From Muricea muricata (lineage: Eukaryota; Cnidaria; Anthozoa; Malacalcyonacea; Plexauridae): a stretch of 64,000 nt of DNA. Below, one piece after another: positions 25,136 to 38,500 of this stretch (position 1 is its first letter; each line of letters begins with the position of its first letter). Where the stretch lies: NCBI GenBank assembly GCA_963855995.1, contig OY979725.1:6272118-6336117 (forward strand). Direction: 5' to 3'. Below the pieces are notes generated by a model, which saw only the letters and a list, made by a program, of their open reading frames with translations, was not told the origin of the DNA and ran no database searches. A program made the translations under genes and the position numbers.

Positions 25136-28100
25136 AAGTCGGGAATCATGTTTTCGGTGCTCAAACCATCGAGATGAGCGAAATAACATGTTGAAATGAG
25201 AAACCTATAACTTGCTTGTGAACTAAAAAGAAACGATCTTAGAACCATCAAAATCGCGTTTTAAGCGTTCTAGAAGCGATTTGAGCGTAAAAACATGTTC
25301 AAATCACGAACTAAAAATTACCGTCTTAAATTGATCACGGCGACGTTTTAGAGCTTAAAATGGTGTTTTCAGTGCTAAAGTGAACGAGTTGAGCGCAATA
25401 ATGTACTGCAATCACGGACCTAAAAGAGACCTTCTAAATGGAAATTGCAGAACTTAGCAAGTCGGGAATCATGTTTTCGCGCTAAAACCATCGAGGTGAG
25501 CGAAATAGCATGTTGAAATGAGAAACCTATAACTTGATTGTAAACTGAAAAGAAACGATCTTAGAACCATCAAAATCGCGTTTTAAGCGTTCTAGAAGCG
25601 ATTTGAGCGTAAAAACATGTTCAAATCACGAACTAAAAATTACCGTCTTAAATCGATCACGGCGACGTTTTAGAGCTTAAAATGGTGTTTTCAGTGCTAA
25701 AGTGAACGAGTTGAGCGCAATAATGTAGTGCAATCACGGACCTAAAAGAGACCTTCTAAATGGAAATTGCAGAACTTAGCAAGTCGGGAATCATGTTTTC
25801 GGCGCTAAAACAATCGAGATGAGCGAAATAGCATGTTGAAATGAGAAACCTATAACTTGATTGTAAACTGAAAAGAAACGATCTTAGAACCATCAAAATC
25901 GCGTTTTAAGCGTTCTAGAAGCGATTGGAGCGTAAAAACATGTTCAAATTACGAACTAAAAATTACCGTCTTAAATCGATCACGGCGACGTTTTAGAGCT
26001 TAAAATGGTGTTTTCAGTGCTAAAGTAGACGAGTTGAGCGCAATAATGTACTCCAATCACGGACCTAAAAAAGACCTTCTAAATGGAAATTGCAGAACTT
26101 AGCAAGTCGGGAATCATGTTTTCGGTGCTCAAACCATCGAGATGAGCGAAATAACATGTTGAAATGAGAAACCTATAACTTGCTTGTGAACTAAAAAGAA
26201 ACGATCTTAGAACCATAAAAATCGCGTTTTAAGCGTTTTAGAAGCGATTTGAGCGTAAAAACATGTTCAAATCACGAACTAAAAATTACCGTCTTAAATC
26301 GATCACGGCGACGTTTTAGAGCTTAAAATGGTTTTTTCAGTGCTAAAGTGAACGAGTTGAGCGCAATAATGTAGTGCAATCACGGACCTAAAAGAGACCT
26401 TCTAAATGGAAATTGAAAAACTTAGCAAGTCGGGAATCATGTTTTCGGCGCTCAAACTATCGAGATGAGCGAAATAACATGTTGAAATAAGAAACCTATA
26501 ACTTGCTTGTAAACTGAAAAGAAACGATCGTAGAACCATCAAAATCGCGTTTTAAGCGTTTTAGAAGCGATTTGAGCGTAAAAAAATGTTCAAATCACGA
26601 ACTAAAAATTACCGTCTTAAATCGATCACGGCGACGTTTTAGAGCTTAAAATGGTGTTTTCAGTGCTAAAGTAGACGAGTTGAGCGCAATAATGTACTCC
26701 AATCACGGACCTAAAAAAGACCTTCTAAATGGAAATTGCAGAACTTAGCAAGTCGGGAATCATGTTTTCGGTGCTCAAACCCTCGAGATGAGCGAAATAA
26801 CATGTTGAAATGAGAAACCTATAACTTGCTTGTGAACTAAAAAGAAACGATCTTAGAACCATAAAAATCGCGTTTTAAGCGTTTTAGAAGCGATTTGAGC
26901 GTAAAAACATGTTCAAATCACGAACTAAAAATTACCGTCTTAAATCGATCACGGCGACGTTTTAGAGCTTAAAATGGTGTTTTCAGTGCTAAAGTGAACG
27001 AGTTGAGCGCAATAATGTAGTGCAATCACGGACCTAAAAGAGACCTTCTAAATGGAAATTGCAGAACTTAGCAAGTCGGGAATCATGTTTTCGGCGCTAA
27101 AACCATCGAGATGAGCGAAATAGCATGTTGAAATGAGAAACCTATAACTTGATTGTAAACTGAAAAGAAACGATCTTAGAACCATCAAAATCGCGTTTTA
27201 AGCGTTCTAAAAGCGATTGGAGCGTAAAAACATGCTCAAATCACGAACTAAAAATTGCCGTCCTAAATCGATCACGGCGACGTTTAACAGCTTAAAATGG
27301 TGTTTTCAGTGCTAAAGTGAACGAGTTGAGCGCAATAATGTAGTGCAATCACGGACCTAAAACAGACCTTCTAAATGGAAATTGCAGAACTTAGCAAGTC
27401 GGGAATCATGTTTTCGGTGCTCAAACCATCGAGATGAGCGAAATAACATGTTGAAATGAGAAACCTATAACTTGCTTGTGAACTAAAAAGAAACGATCTT
27501 AGAACCATAAAAATCGCGTTTTAAGCGTTTTAGAAGCGATTTGAGCGTAAAAACATGTTCAAATCACGAACTAAAAATTACGGTCTTAAATCGATCACGG
27601 CGACGTTTTAGAGCTTAAAATGGTGTTTTCAGTGCTAAAGTGGACGAGTTGAGCGCAATAATGTACTCCAATCACGGACCTAAAAAAGACCTTCTAAATG
27701 GAAATTGCAGAACTTAGCAAGTCGGGAATCATGTTTTCGGTGCTCAAACCATCGAGATGAGCGAAATAACATGTTGAAATGAGAAACCTATAACTTGCTT
27801 GTGAACTAAAAAGAAACGATCTTAGAACCATAAAAATCGCGTTTTAAGCGTTTTAGAAGCGATTTGAGCGTAAAAACATGTTCAAATCACGAACTAAAAA
27901 TTACCGTCTTAAATCGATCACGGCGACGTTTTAGAGCTTAAAATGGTGTTTTCAGTGCTAAAGTGAACGAGTTGAGCGCAATAATGTAGTGCAATCACGG
28001 ACCTAAAAGAGACCTTCTAAATGGAAATTGCAGAACTTAGCAAGTCGGGAATCATGTTTTCGGCGCTAAAACCATCGAGATGAGCGAAATAGCATGTTGA

Positions 28101-31100
28101 AATGAGAAACCTATAACTTGATTGTAAACTGAAAAGAAACGATCTTAGAACCATCAAAATCGCGTTTTAAGCGTTCTAGAAGCGATTGGAGCGTAAAAAC
28201 ATGTTCAAATCACGAACTAAAAATTACCGTCTTAAATCGATCACGGCGACGATTTAGAGCTTAAAATGGTGTTTTCAGTGCTAAAGTGAACGAGTTGAGC
28301 GCAATAATGTAGTGCAATCACGGACCTAAAAGAGACCTTCTAAATGGAAATTGCAGAACTTAGCAAGTCGGGAATCATGTTTTCGGCGCTAAAACCATCG
28401 AGATGAGCGAAATAGCATGTTGAAATGAGAAACCTATAACTTGATTGTAAACTGAAAAGAAACGATCTTAGAACCATCAAAATCGCGTTTTAAGCGTTCT
28501 AGAAGCGATTGGAGCGTAAAAACATGTTCAAATCACGAACTAAAAATTACCGTCCTAAATCGATCACGGCAACGTTTTAGAGCTTAAAATGGTGTTTTCA
28601 GTGCTAAAGTGAACGAGTTGAGCGCAATAATGTACTCCAATCACGGACCTAAAACAGACCTTCTAAATGGAAATTGCAGAACTTAGCAAGTCGGGAATCA
28701 TGTTTTCGGTGCTCAAACCATCGAGATGAGCGAAATAACATGTTGAAATGAGAAACCTATAACTTGCTTGTGAACTAAAAAGAAACGATCTTAGAATCAT
28801 AAAAATCGCGTTTTAAGCGTTTTAGAAGCGATTTGAGCGTAAAAACATGTTCAAATCACGAACTAAAAATTACCGTCTTAAATCGATCACGGCGACGTTT
28901 TAGAGCTTAAAATGGTGTTTTCAGTGCTAAAGTGAACGAGTTGAGCGAAATAATGTAGTGCAATCACGGACCTAAAAGAGATCTTCTAAATGAAAATTGC
29001 AGAACTTAGCAAGTCGGGAATCATGTTTTCGGCGCTCAAACTATCGAGATGAGCGAAATAACATGTTGAAATGAGAAACCTATAACTTGCTTGTAAACTG
29101 AAAAGAAACGATCGTAGAACCATCAAAATCGCGTTTTAAGCGTTCTAGAAGCGATTTGAGCGTAAAAACATGTTCAAATGACGAACTAAAAATTACCGTG
29201 TTAAATCGATCACGGCGACGTTTTAGAGCTTAAAATGGTGTTTTCAGTGCTAAAGTGAACGAGTTGAGCGCAATGATGTACTGCAATCACGGACCTAAAA
29301 GAGATCTTCTAAATGGAAATTGCAGAACTTAGCAAGTCGGGAATCATGTTTTCGGCGCTCAAACTATCGAGATGAGCGAAATAACATGTTGAAATAAGAA
29401 ACCTATAACTTGCTTGTAAACTGAAAAGAAACGATCGTAGAACCATCAAAATCGCGTTTTAAGCGTTTTAGAAGCGATTTGAGCGTAAAAAAATGTTCAA
29501 ATCACGAACTAAAAATTACCGTCTTAAATCGATCACGGCGACGTTTTAGAGCTTAAAATGGTGTTTTCAGTGCTAAAGTGAACGAGTTGAGCGCAATAAT
29601 GTACTGCAATCACGGACCTAAAAGAGACCTTCTAAATGGAAATTGCAGAACTTAGCAAGTCGGGAATCATGTTTTCGGTGCTCAAACCATCGAGATGAGC
29701 GAAATAACATGTTGAAATGAGAAACCTATAACTTGCTTGTGAACTAAAAAGAAACGATCTTAGAACCATCAAAATCGCGTTTTAAGCGTTCTAGAAGCGA
29801 TTTGAGCGTAAAAACATGTTCAAATCACGAACTAAAAATTACCGTCTTAAATTGATCACGGCGACGTTTTAGAGCTTAAAATGGTGTTTTCAGTGCTAAA
29901 GTGAACGAGTTGAGCGCAATAATGTACTGCAATCACGGACCTAAAAGAGACCTTCTAAATGGAAATTGCAGAACTTAGCAAGTCGGGAATCATGTTTTCG
30001 ATGCTCAAACCATCGAGATGAGCGAAATAACATGTTGAAATGAGAAACCTATAACTTGCTTGTGAACTAAAAAGAAACGATCTTAGAATCATAAAAATCG
30101 CGTTTTAAGCGTTTTAGAAGCGATTTGAGCGTAAAAACATGTTCAAATCACGAACTAAAAATTACCGTTTTAAATCGATCACGGCGACGTTTTAGAGCTT
30201 AAAATGGTGTTTTCAGTGCTAAAGTGAACGAGTTGAGCGAAATAATGTAGTGCAATCACGGACCTAAAAGAGACCTTCTAAATGGAAATTGCAGAACTTA
30301 GCAAGTCGGGAATCATGTTTTCGGCGCTAAAACCATCGAGATGAGCGAAATAGCATGTTGAAATGAGAAACCTATAACTTGATTGTAAACTGAAAAGAAA
30401 CGATCTTAGAACCATCAAAATCGCGTTTTAAGCGTTCTAGAAGCGATTGGAGCGTAAAAACATGTTCAAATCACGAACTAAAAATTACCGTCTTAAATCG
30501 ATCACGGCGACGTTTTAGAGCTTAAAATGGTGTTTTCAGTGCTAAAGTGAACGAGTTGAGCGCAATAATGTACTCCAATCACGGACCTAAAACAGACCTT
30601 CTAAATGGAAATTGCAGAACTTAGGAAGTCGGGAATCATGTTTTCGGTGCTCAAACCATCGAGATGAGCGAAATAACATGTTGAAATGAGAAACCTATAA
30701 CTTGCTTGTGAACTAAAAAGAAACGATCTTAGAACCATCAAAATCGCGTTTTAAGCGTTCTAGAAGCGATTTGAGCGTAAAAACATGTTCAAATCACGAA
30801 CTAAAAATTACCGTCTTAAATTGATCACGGCGACGTTTTAGAGCTTAAAATGGTGTTTTCAGTGCTAAAGTGAACGAGTTGAGCGCAATAATGTACTGCA
30901 ATCACGGACCTAAAAGAGACCTTCTAAATGGAAATTGCAGAACTTAGCAAGTCGGGAATCATGTTTTCGCGCTAAAACCATCGAGGTGAGCGAAATAGCA
31001 TGTTGAAATGAGAAACCTATAACTTGATTGTAAACTGAAAAGAAACGATCTTAGAACCATCAAAATCGCGTTTTAAGCGTTCTAGAAGCGATTTGAGCGT

Positions 31101-31962
31101 AAAAACATGTTCAAATCACGAACTAAAAATTACCGTCTTAAATCGATCACGGCGACGTTTTAGAGCTTAAAATGGTGTTTTCAGTGCTAAAGTGAACGAG
31201 TTGAGCGCAATAATGTAGTGCAATCACGGACCTAAAAGAGACCTTCTAAATGGAAATTGCAGAACTTAGCAAGTCGGGAATCATGTTTTCGGCGCTAAAA
31301 CCATCGAGATGAGCGAAATAGCATGTTGAAATGAGAAACCTATAACTTGATTGTAAACTGAAAAGAAACGATCTTAGAACCATCAAAATCGCGTTTTAAG
31401 CGTTCTAGAAGCGATTGGAGCGTAAAAACATGTTCAAATTACGAACTAAAAATTACCGTCTTAAATCGATCACGGCGACGTTTTAGAGCTTAAAATGGTG
31501 TTTTCAGTGCTAAAGTAGACGAGTTGAGCGCAATAATGTACTCCAATCACGGACCTAAAAAAGACCTTCTAAATGGAAATTGCAGAACTTAGCAAGTCGG
31601 GAATCATGTTTTCGGTGCTCAAACCATCGAGATGAGCGAAATAACATGTTGAAATGAGAAACCTATAACTTGCTTGTGAACTAAAAAGAAACGATCTTAG
31701 AACCATCAAAATCGCGTTTTAAGCGTTCTAGAAGCGATTTGAGCGTAAAAACATGTTCAAATCACGAACTAAAAATTACCGTCTTAAATTGATCACGGCG
31801 ACGTTTTAGAGCTTAAAATGGTGTTTTCAGTGCTAAAGTGAACGAGTTGAGCGCAATAATGTACTGCAATCACGGACCTAAAAGAGACCTTCTAAATGGA
31901 AATTGCAGAACTTAGCAAGTCGGGAATCATGTTTTCGATGCTCAAACCATCGAGATGAGCGA
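25135..31962 (+). repeat. Domain I, second stretch
   Basis: G, D and K monomers return abruptly at 25135 and end at 31962, where GTAAACTAGAAAG restarts domain II, as it does at 18729. The boundary pair 18729 and 31963 is 13234 apart, the same offset as the copy A/B duplication. The domain alternation is therefore produced by that duplication, not by separate events. Confidence 0.8.
27355..30819 (+). repeat. 3.5-kb cassette, copy 3
   Basis: Matches copy 2 at offset 14202, including ATTACGGTCTT (27577 region), CTAAATGAAAATTG (28986 region) and TTCGATGCTC (29997 region). It belongs to the larger repeated segment 25135-37723. Confidence 0.83.
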
Positions 31963-34900
31963 AATAACATGTTGAAATGAGAAACCTATAACTTGCTTGT
32001 AAACTAGAAAGAAACGATCTTAGAACCATCAAAATCGCGTTTTAAGCGTTCTACAAGCGATTTGAGCGTAAAAACATATTCATATCACGAACTAAAAATT
32101 ACCGTCTTAAATCGATCACGGCGATGTTTTAGAGCTTAAAATGGTGTTTTCAGTGCTAAAGTGAACGAGTTGAGCGCAATAATGTACTGCAATCACGGAC
32201 CTAAAAGAGACCTTCTAAATGGAAATTGCAGAACTTAGCAAGTCGGGAATCATGTTTTCGGCGCTAAAAGCATCGAGATGAGCGAAATAGCATGTTGAAA
32301 TGAGAAACCTATAACTTGATTGTAAACTGAAAAGAAACGATCTTAGAACCATCAAAATCGCGTTTTAAGCGTTCTAAAAGCGATTGGAGCGTAAAAACAT
32401 GCTCAAATCACGAACTAAAAATTGCCGTCCTAAATCGATCACGGCGACGTTTAAGAGCTTAAAATGGTGTTTTCAGTGCTAAAGTGAACGAGTTGAGCGC
32501 AATGATGTACTGCAATCACGGACCTAAAAGAGACCTTCTAAATGGAAATTGCAGAACTTAGCAAGTCGGGAATCATGTTTTCGGCGCTAAAACCATCGAG
32601 ATGAGCGAAATAGCATGTTGAAATGAGAAACCTATAACTTGATTGTAAACTGAAAAGAAACGATCTTAGAACCATCAAAATCGCGTTTTAAGCGTTCTAG
32701 AAGCGATTTGAGCGTAAAAACATGTTCAAATGACGAACTATAAATTACCGTGTTAAATCGATCACGGCGACGTTTTAGAGCTTAAAATGGTGTTTTCAGT
32801 GCTAAAGTGAACGAGTTGAGCGCAATAATGTACTGCAATCACGGACCTAAAAGAGACCTTCTAAATGGAAATTGCAGAAGTTAGCAAGTCGGGAATCATG
32901 TTTTCGGCGCTAAAACCATCGAGATGAGCGAAATAGTATGTTGAAATGAGAAACCTATAACTTGATTGTAAACTGAAAAGAAACGATCTTAGAACCATCA
33001 AAATCGCGTTTTAAGCGTTCTAAAAGCGATTGGAGCGTAAAAACATGCTCAAATCACGAACTAAAAATTGCCGTCCTAAATCGATCACGGCGACGTTTTA
33101 GAGCTTAAAATGGTGTTTTCAGTGCTAAAGTGAACGAGTTGAGCGCAATAATGTAGTGCAATCACGGACCTAAAAGAGACCTTCTAAATGGAAATTGCAG
33201 AACTTAGCCAGTCGGGAAACATGTTTTCGGCGCTAAAACCATCGAGATGAGCGAAATAGCATGTTGAAATGATAAACCTATAACTTAATTGTAAACTGAA
33301 AAGAAACGATCTTAGAACCATCAAAATCGCGTTTTAATCGTTCTAGAAGCGATTGGAGCGTAAAAACATGCTCAAATCACGAACTAAAAATTGCCGTCCT
33401 AAATCGATCACGGCGACGTTTAAGAGCTTAAAATGGTGTTTTCAGTGCTAAAGTGAACGAGTTGAGCGCAATGATGTACTCCAATCACGGACCTAAAAGA
33501 GATCTTCTAAATGGAAATTGCAGAACTTAGCAAGTCGGGAATCATGTTTTCGGCGCTCAACCTATCGAGATGAGCGAAATAACACGTTGAAATGAGAAAC
33601 CTATAACTTCCTTGTAAATTTAAAAAAACGATCTTAGAACCATCAAAATCGCGTTGTAAGCGTTCTAGAAGCGATTTGAGCGTAAAAACATGCTCAAATC
33701 ACCAACTAAAAATTGCCGTCCTAAATCGATCACGGCGACGTTTTAGAGCTTAAAATGGTGTTTTCAGTGCTAAAGTGAACGAGTTGAGCGCAATGATGTA
33801 CTGCAATCACGGACCTAAAAGAGACCTTCTAAATGGAAATTGCAGAACTTAGCAAGTCGGGAATCATGTTTTCGGTGCTCACACCATCCAGATGAGTGAA
33901 ATAAGATGTTGAAATGAGAAACCTATAACTTGCTTGTAAACTAAAAAAAACGATCTTAGAACCATTAAAATCACGTTTTAAGCGTTCTAGAAACGATTTG
34001 AGCGTAAAAACATGCTCAAATCACGAACTAAAAATTACCGTCTTAAATCGATCACAGCGACGTTTTAAGGCTTAAAATGGTGTTTTCAGTGATAAAGTGA
34101 ACGAGTTGAGCGCAATGATGTACTGCAATCACGGACCTAAAAGAGACCTTCTAAATGGAAATTGCAGAACTTAGCAAATCGGGAATCATGTTTTCGGCGC
34201 TAAAACCATTGAGATGAGCGAAATAGCATGTTGAAATGAGAAACCTATAACTTGATTGTAAACTGAAAAGAAACGATCTTAGAACCATCAAAATCGCGTT
34301 TTAAGCGTTCTAGAAGCGATTTGAGCGTAAAAACATGTTCAAATCACGAACTAAAAATTACCGTCTTAAATCGATCACGGCGACGTTTTAGAGCTTAAAA
34401 TGGTGTTTTCAGTGCTAAAATGAACGAGTTGAGCGCAATAATGTACTGCAATCACGGACCTAAAAGAGACCTTCTAAATGGAAATTGCAGAACTTAGCAA
34501 GTCGGGAATCATGTTTTCGGCGCTCAACCTATCGAGATGAGCGAAATAACACGTTGAAATGAGAAACCTATAACTTCCTTGTAAATTTAAAAAAACGATC
34601 TTAGAACCATCAAAATCGCGTTGTAGCGTTCTAGAAGCGATTTGAGCGTAAAAACATGCTCAAATCACCAACTAAAAATTGCCGTCCTAAATCGATCACG
34701 GCGACGTTTTAGAGCTTAAAATGGTGTTTTCAGTGCTAAAGTGAACGAGTTGAGCGCAATGACGTACTGCAATCACGGACCTAAAAGAGACCTTCTAAAT
34801 GGAAATTGCAGAACTTAGCAAGTCGGGAATCATGTTTTCGGTGCTCACACCATCCAGATGAGTGAAATAAGATGTTGAAATGAGAAACCTATAACTTGCT

Positions 34901-35579
34901 TGTAAACTAAAAAAAACGATCTTAGAACCATTAAAATCGCGTTTTAAGCGTTCTAGAAACGATTTGAGCGTAAAAACATGCTCAAATCACGAACTAAAAA
35001 TTACCGTCTTAAATCGATCACAGCGACGTTTTAAGGCTTAAAATGGTGTTTTCAGTGATAAAGTGAACGAGTTGAGCGCAATGATGTACTGCAATCACGG
35101 ACCTAAAAGAGACCTTCTAAATGGAAATTGTAGAACTTAGCAAGTCGGGAATCATGTTTTCGGCGCTCAAACCATCGAGATGAGCGAAATAACATGTTGA
35201 AATGAGAAACCTATAACTTGCTTGTAAACTAAAAAGAAACGATCTTAGAACCATCAAAATCGCGTTTTAAGCGTTCTACAAGCGATTTGAGCGTAAAAAC
35301 ATATTCAAATCACGAACTAAAAACTACCGTCTTAAATCGATCACGGCGACGTTATAGAGCTTAAAATGGTGTTTTCAGTGCTAAAGTGAACGAGTTGAGC
35401 GCAATAACGTACTGCTATCACGGACCTAAAAGAGACCTTCTAAATGGAAATTGCAGAACTTAGCAAGTCGGGAAACATGTTTTCGGCGCTAAAACCATCG
35501 AGATGAGCGAAATAGCATGTTGAAATGAGAAACCTATAACTTGATTGTAAACTGAAAAGAAACGATCTTAGAACCATCA

Positions 35580-38500
35580 AAATCGCGTTTTAAGCGTTCT
35601 AGAAGCGATTTGAGCGTAAAAACATGCTCAAATCACGAATTTAAAATTGCCGTCCTAAATCGAACACGGCGACGTTTAAGAGCTTAAAATGGTGTTTTCA
35701 GTGCTAAAGTGAACGAGTTGAGCGCAATGATGTACTGCAATCACGGACCTAAAAGAGATCTTCTAAATGGAAATTGCAGAACTTAGCAAGTCGGGAATCA
35801 TGTTTTCGGCGCTCAAACTATCGAGATGAGCGAAATAACATGTTGAAATGAGAAACCTATAACTTGCTTGTAAACTGAAAAGAAACGATCTTAGAACCAT
35901 CAAAGTCGCGTTTTAAGCGTTCTAGAAGCGATTTGAGCGTAAAAACATGTTCAAATCACGAACTAAAAATTACCGTCTTAAATCGATCACGGCGACGTTT
36001 TAGAGCTTAAAATGGTGTTTTCAGTGCTAAAGTGAACGAGTTGAGCGCAATAATGTACTCCAATCACGGACCTAAAAGAGACCTTCTAAATGGAAATTGC
36101 AGAACTTAGCAAGTCGGGAATCATGTTTTCGGCGCTCAACCTATCGAGATGAGCGAAATAACACGTTGAAATGAGAAACCTATAACTTCCTTGTAAATTT
36201 AAAAAAACGATCTTAGAACCATCAAAATCCCGTTGTAAGCGTTCTAGAAGCGATTTGAGCGTAAAAACATGCTCAAATCACCAACTCAAAATTGCCGTCC
36301 TAAATCGATCACGGCGACGTTTTAGAGCTTAAAATGGTGTTTTCAGTGCTAAAGTGAACGAGTTGAGCGCAATGATGTACTGCAATCACGGACCTAAAAG
36401 AGACCTTCTAAATGGAAATTGCAGAACTTAGCAAGTCGGGAATCATGTTTTCGGTGCTCACACCATCCAGATGAGTGAAATAAGATGTTGAAATGAGAAA
36501 CCTATAACTTGCTTGTAAACTAAAAAAAACGATCTTAGAACCATTAAAATCGCGTTTTAAGCGTTCTAGAAACGATTTGAGCGTAAAAACATGCTCAAAT
36601 CACGAACTAAAAATTACCGTCTTAAATCGATCACAGCGACGTTTTAAGGCTTTAAATGGTGTTTTCAGTGATAAAGTAAACGAGTTGAGCGCAATGATGT
36701 ACTGCAATCACGGACCTAAAAGAGACCTTCTAAATGGAAATTGCAGAACTTAGCAAGTCGAGAATCATGTTTTCGGCGCTCAAACCATCGAGATGAGCGA
36801 AATAACATGTTGAAATGAGAAACCTATAACTTCCTTGTAGACTAGAAAGAAACGATCTTAGAACCATCAAAATCGCGTTTTAAGCGTTCTACAAGCGATT
36901 GGAGCGTAAAAACATATTCAAATCACGAACTAAAAACTACCGTCTTAAATCGATCACGGCGACGTTTTAGAGCTTAAAATGGTGTTTTCAGTGCTAAAGT
37001 GAACGAGTTGAGCGCAATAATGTACTGCTATCACGGACCTAAAAGAGACCTTCTAAATGGAAATTGCAGAACTTAGCAAGTCGGGAAACATGTTTTCGGC
37101 GCTAAAACCATCGAGATGAGCGAAATAGCATGTTGAAATGAGAAACCTATAACTTGATTGTAAACTGAAAAGAAACGATCTTAGAACCATCAAAATCGCG
37201 TTTTAAGCGTTCTAGAAGCGATTGGAGCGTAAAAACATGCTCAAATCACGAACTAAAAACTACCGTCTTAAATCGATCACGGCGACGTTTTAGAGCTTAA
37301 AATGGTGTTTTCAGTGCTAAAGTGAACGAGTTGAGCGCAATAATGTACTGCTATCACGGACCTAAAAGAGACCTTCTAAATGGAAATTGCAGAACTTAGC
37401 AAGTCGGGAAACATGTTTTCGGCGCTAAAACCATCGAGATGAGCGAAATAGCATGTTGAAGTGAGAAACCTATAACTTGATTGTAAACTGAAAAGAAACG
37501 ATCTTAGAACCATCAAAATCGCGTTTTAAGCGTTCTAGAAGCGATTGGAGCGTAAAAACATGCTCAAATCACGAACTAAAAATTACCGTCTTAAATCGAT
37601 CACGGCGACGTTTTAGAGCTTAAAATGGAGTTTTCGGTGCTAAAGTGAACGAGTTGAGCGCAATAATGTACTGCAATCACGGACCTAAAAGAGACCTTCT
37701 AAATGGAAATTGCAGAACTTAGCAAGTCGGGAATCATGTTTTCGGCGCTCAAACTATCGAGATGAGCGAAAAAACATGTTGAAATGAGAAACCTATAACT
37801 TGCTTGTAAACTGAAAAGAAACGATCTTAGAACCATCAAAATCGCGTTTTAAGCGTTCTAGAAGCGATTTGAGCGTAAAAACATGTTCAAATCACGAACT
37901 GAAAATTACCGTCTTAAATCGATCACGGCGACGTTTAAGAGCTTAAAATGGTGTTTTCAGTGCTAAAGTGAACGAGTTGAGCGCAATGATGTACTGCAAT
38001 CACGGACCTAAAAGAGACCTTCTAAATGGAAATTGTAGAACTTAGCAAATCGGGAATCATGTTTTCGGTGCTCACACCATCGAGATGAGCGAAATAACAT
38101 GTTGAAATGAGAAACCTATAACTTGCTTCTAAACAAAAAAAACGATCTTAGAACCATCAAAATCGCGTTTTAAGCCTTCTAGAAGCGATTTGAGCGTAAA
38201 AACATGCTCAAATCACGAACTAAAAATTACCGTCTTAAATCGATCACGGCGATGTTTTAGAGCTTAAAATGGTGTTTTCAGTGCTAAAGTGAACGAGTTG
38301 AGCGCAATAATGTACTGCAATCACGGACCTAAAAGAGACCTTCTAAATGGAAATTGCAGAACTTAGCAAGTCGGGAATCATGTTTTCGGCGCTAAAAGCA
38401 TCGAGATGAGCGAAATAGCATGTTGAAATGAGAAATTTATAACTTGATTGTAAACTGAAAAGAAACGATCTTAGAACCATCAAAATCGCGTTTTAAGCGT

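Larger units (their letters stand above)
25135..37723 (+). repeat. Large tandem duplication, copy B (about 12.6 kb, 39 monomers)
   Basis: Directly adjoins copy A. Relative to A it has two extra monomers near 26.1-26.8 kb, one carrying the private AATTGAAAAACTTAG (26412). It lacks the three-monomer unit near 17 kb, the monomer at about 20.3-20.6 kb, and one monomer at about 22.7-23.0 kb (the one with ATGGAGTTTTCGG and AATAATATACTCC). It ends where the partner of copy A's last monomer continues into CGCTCAAACTATCG (37744). Confidence 0.87.
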
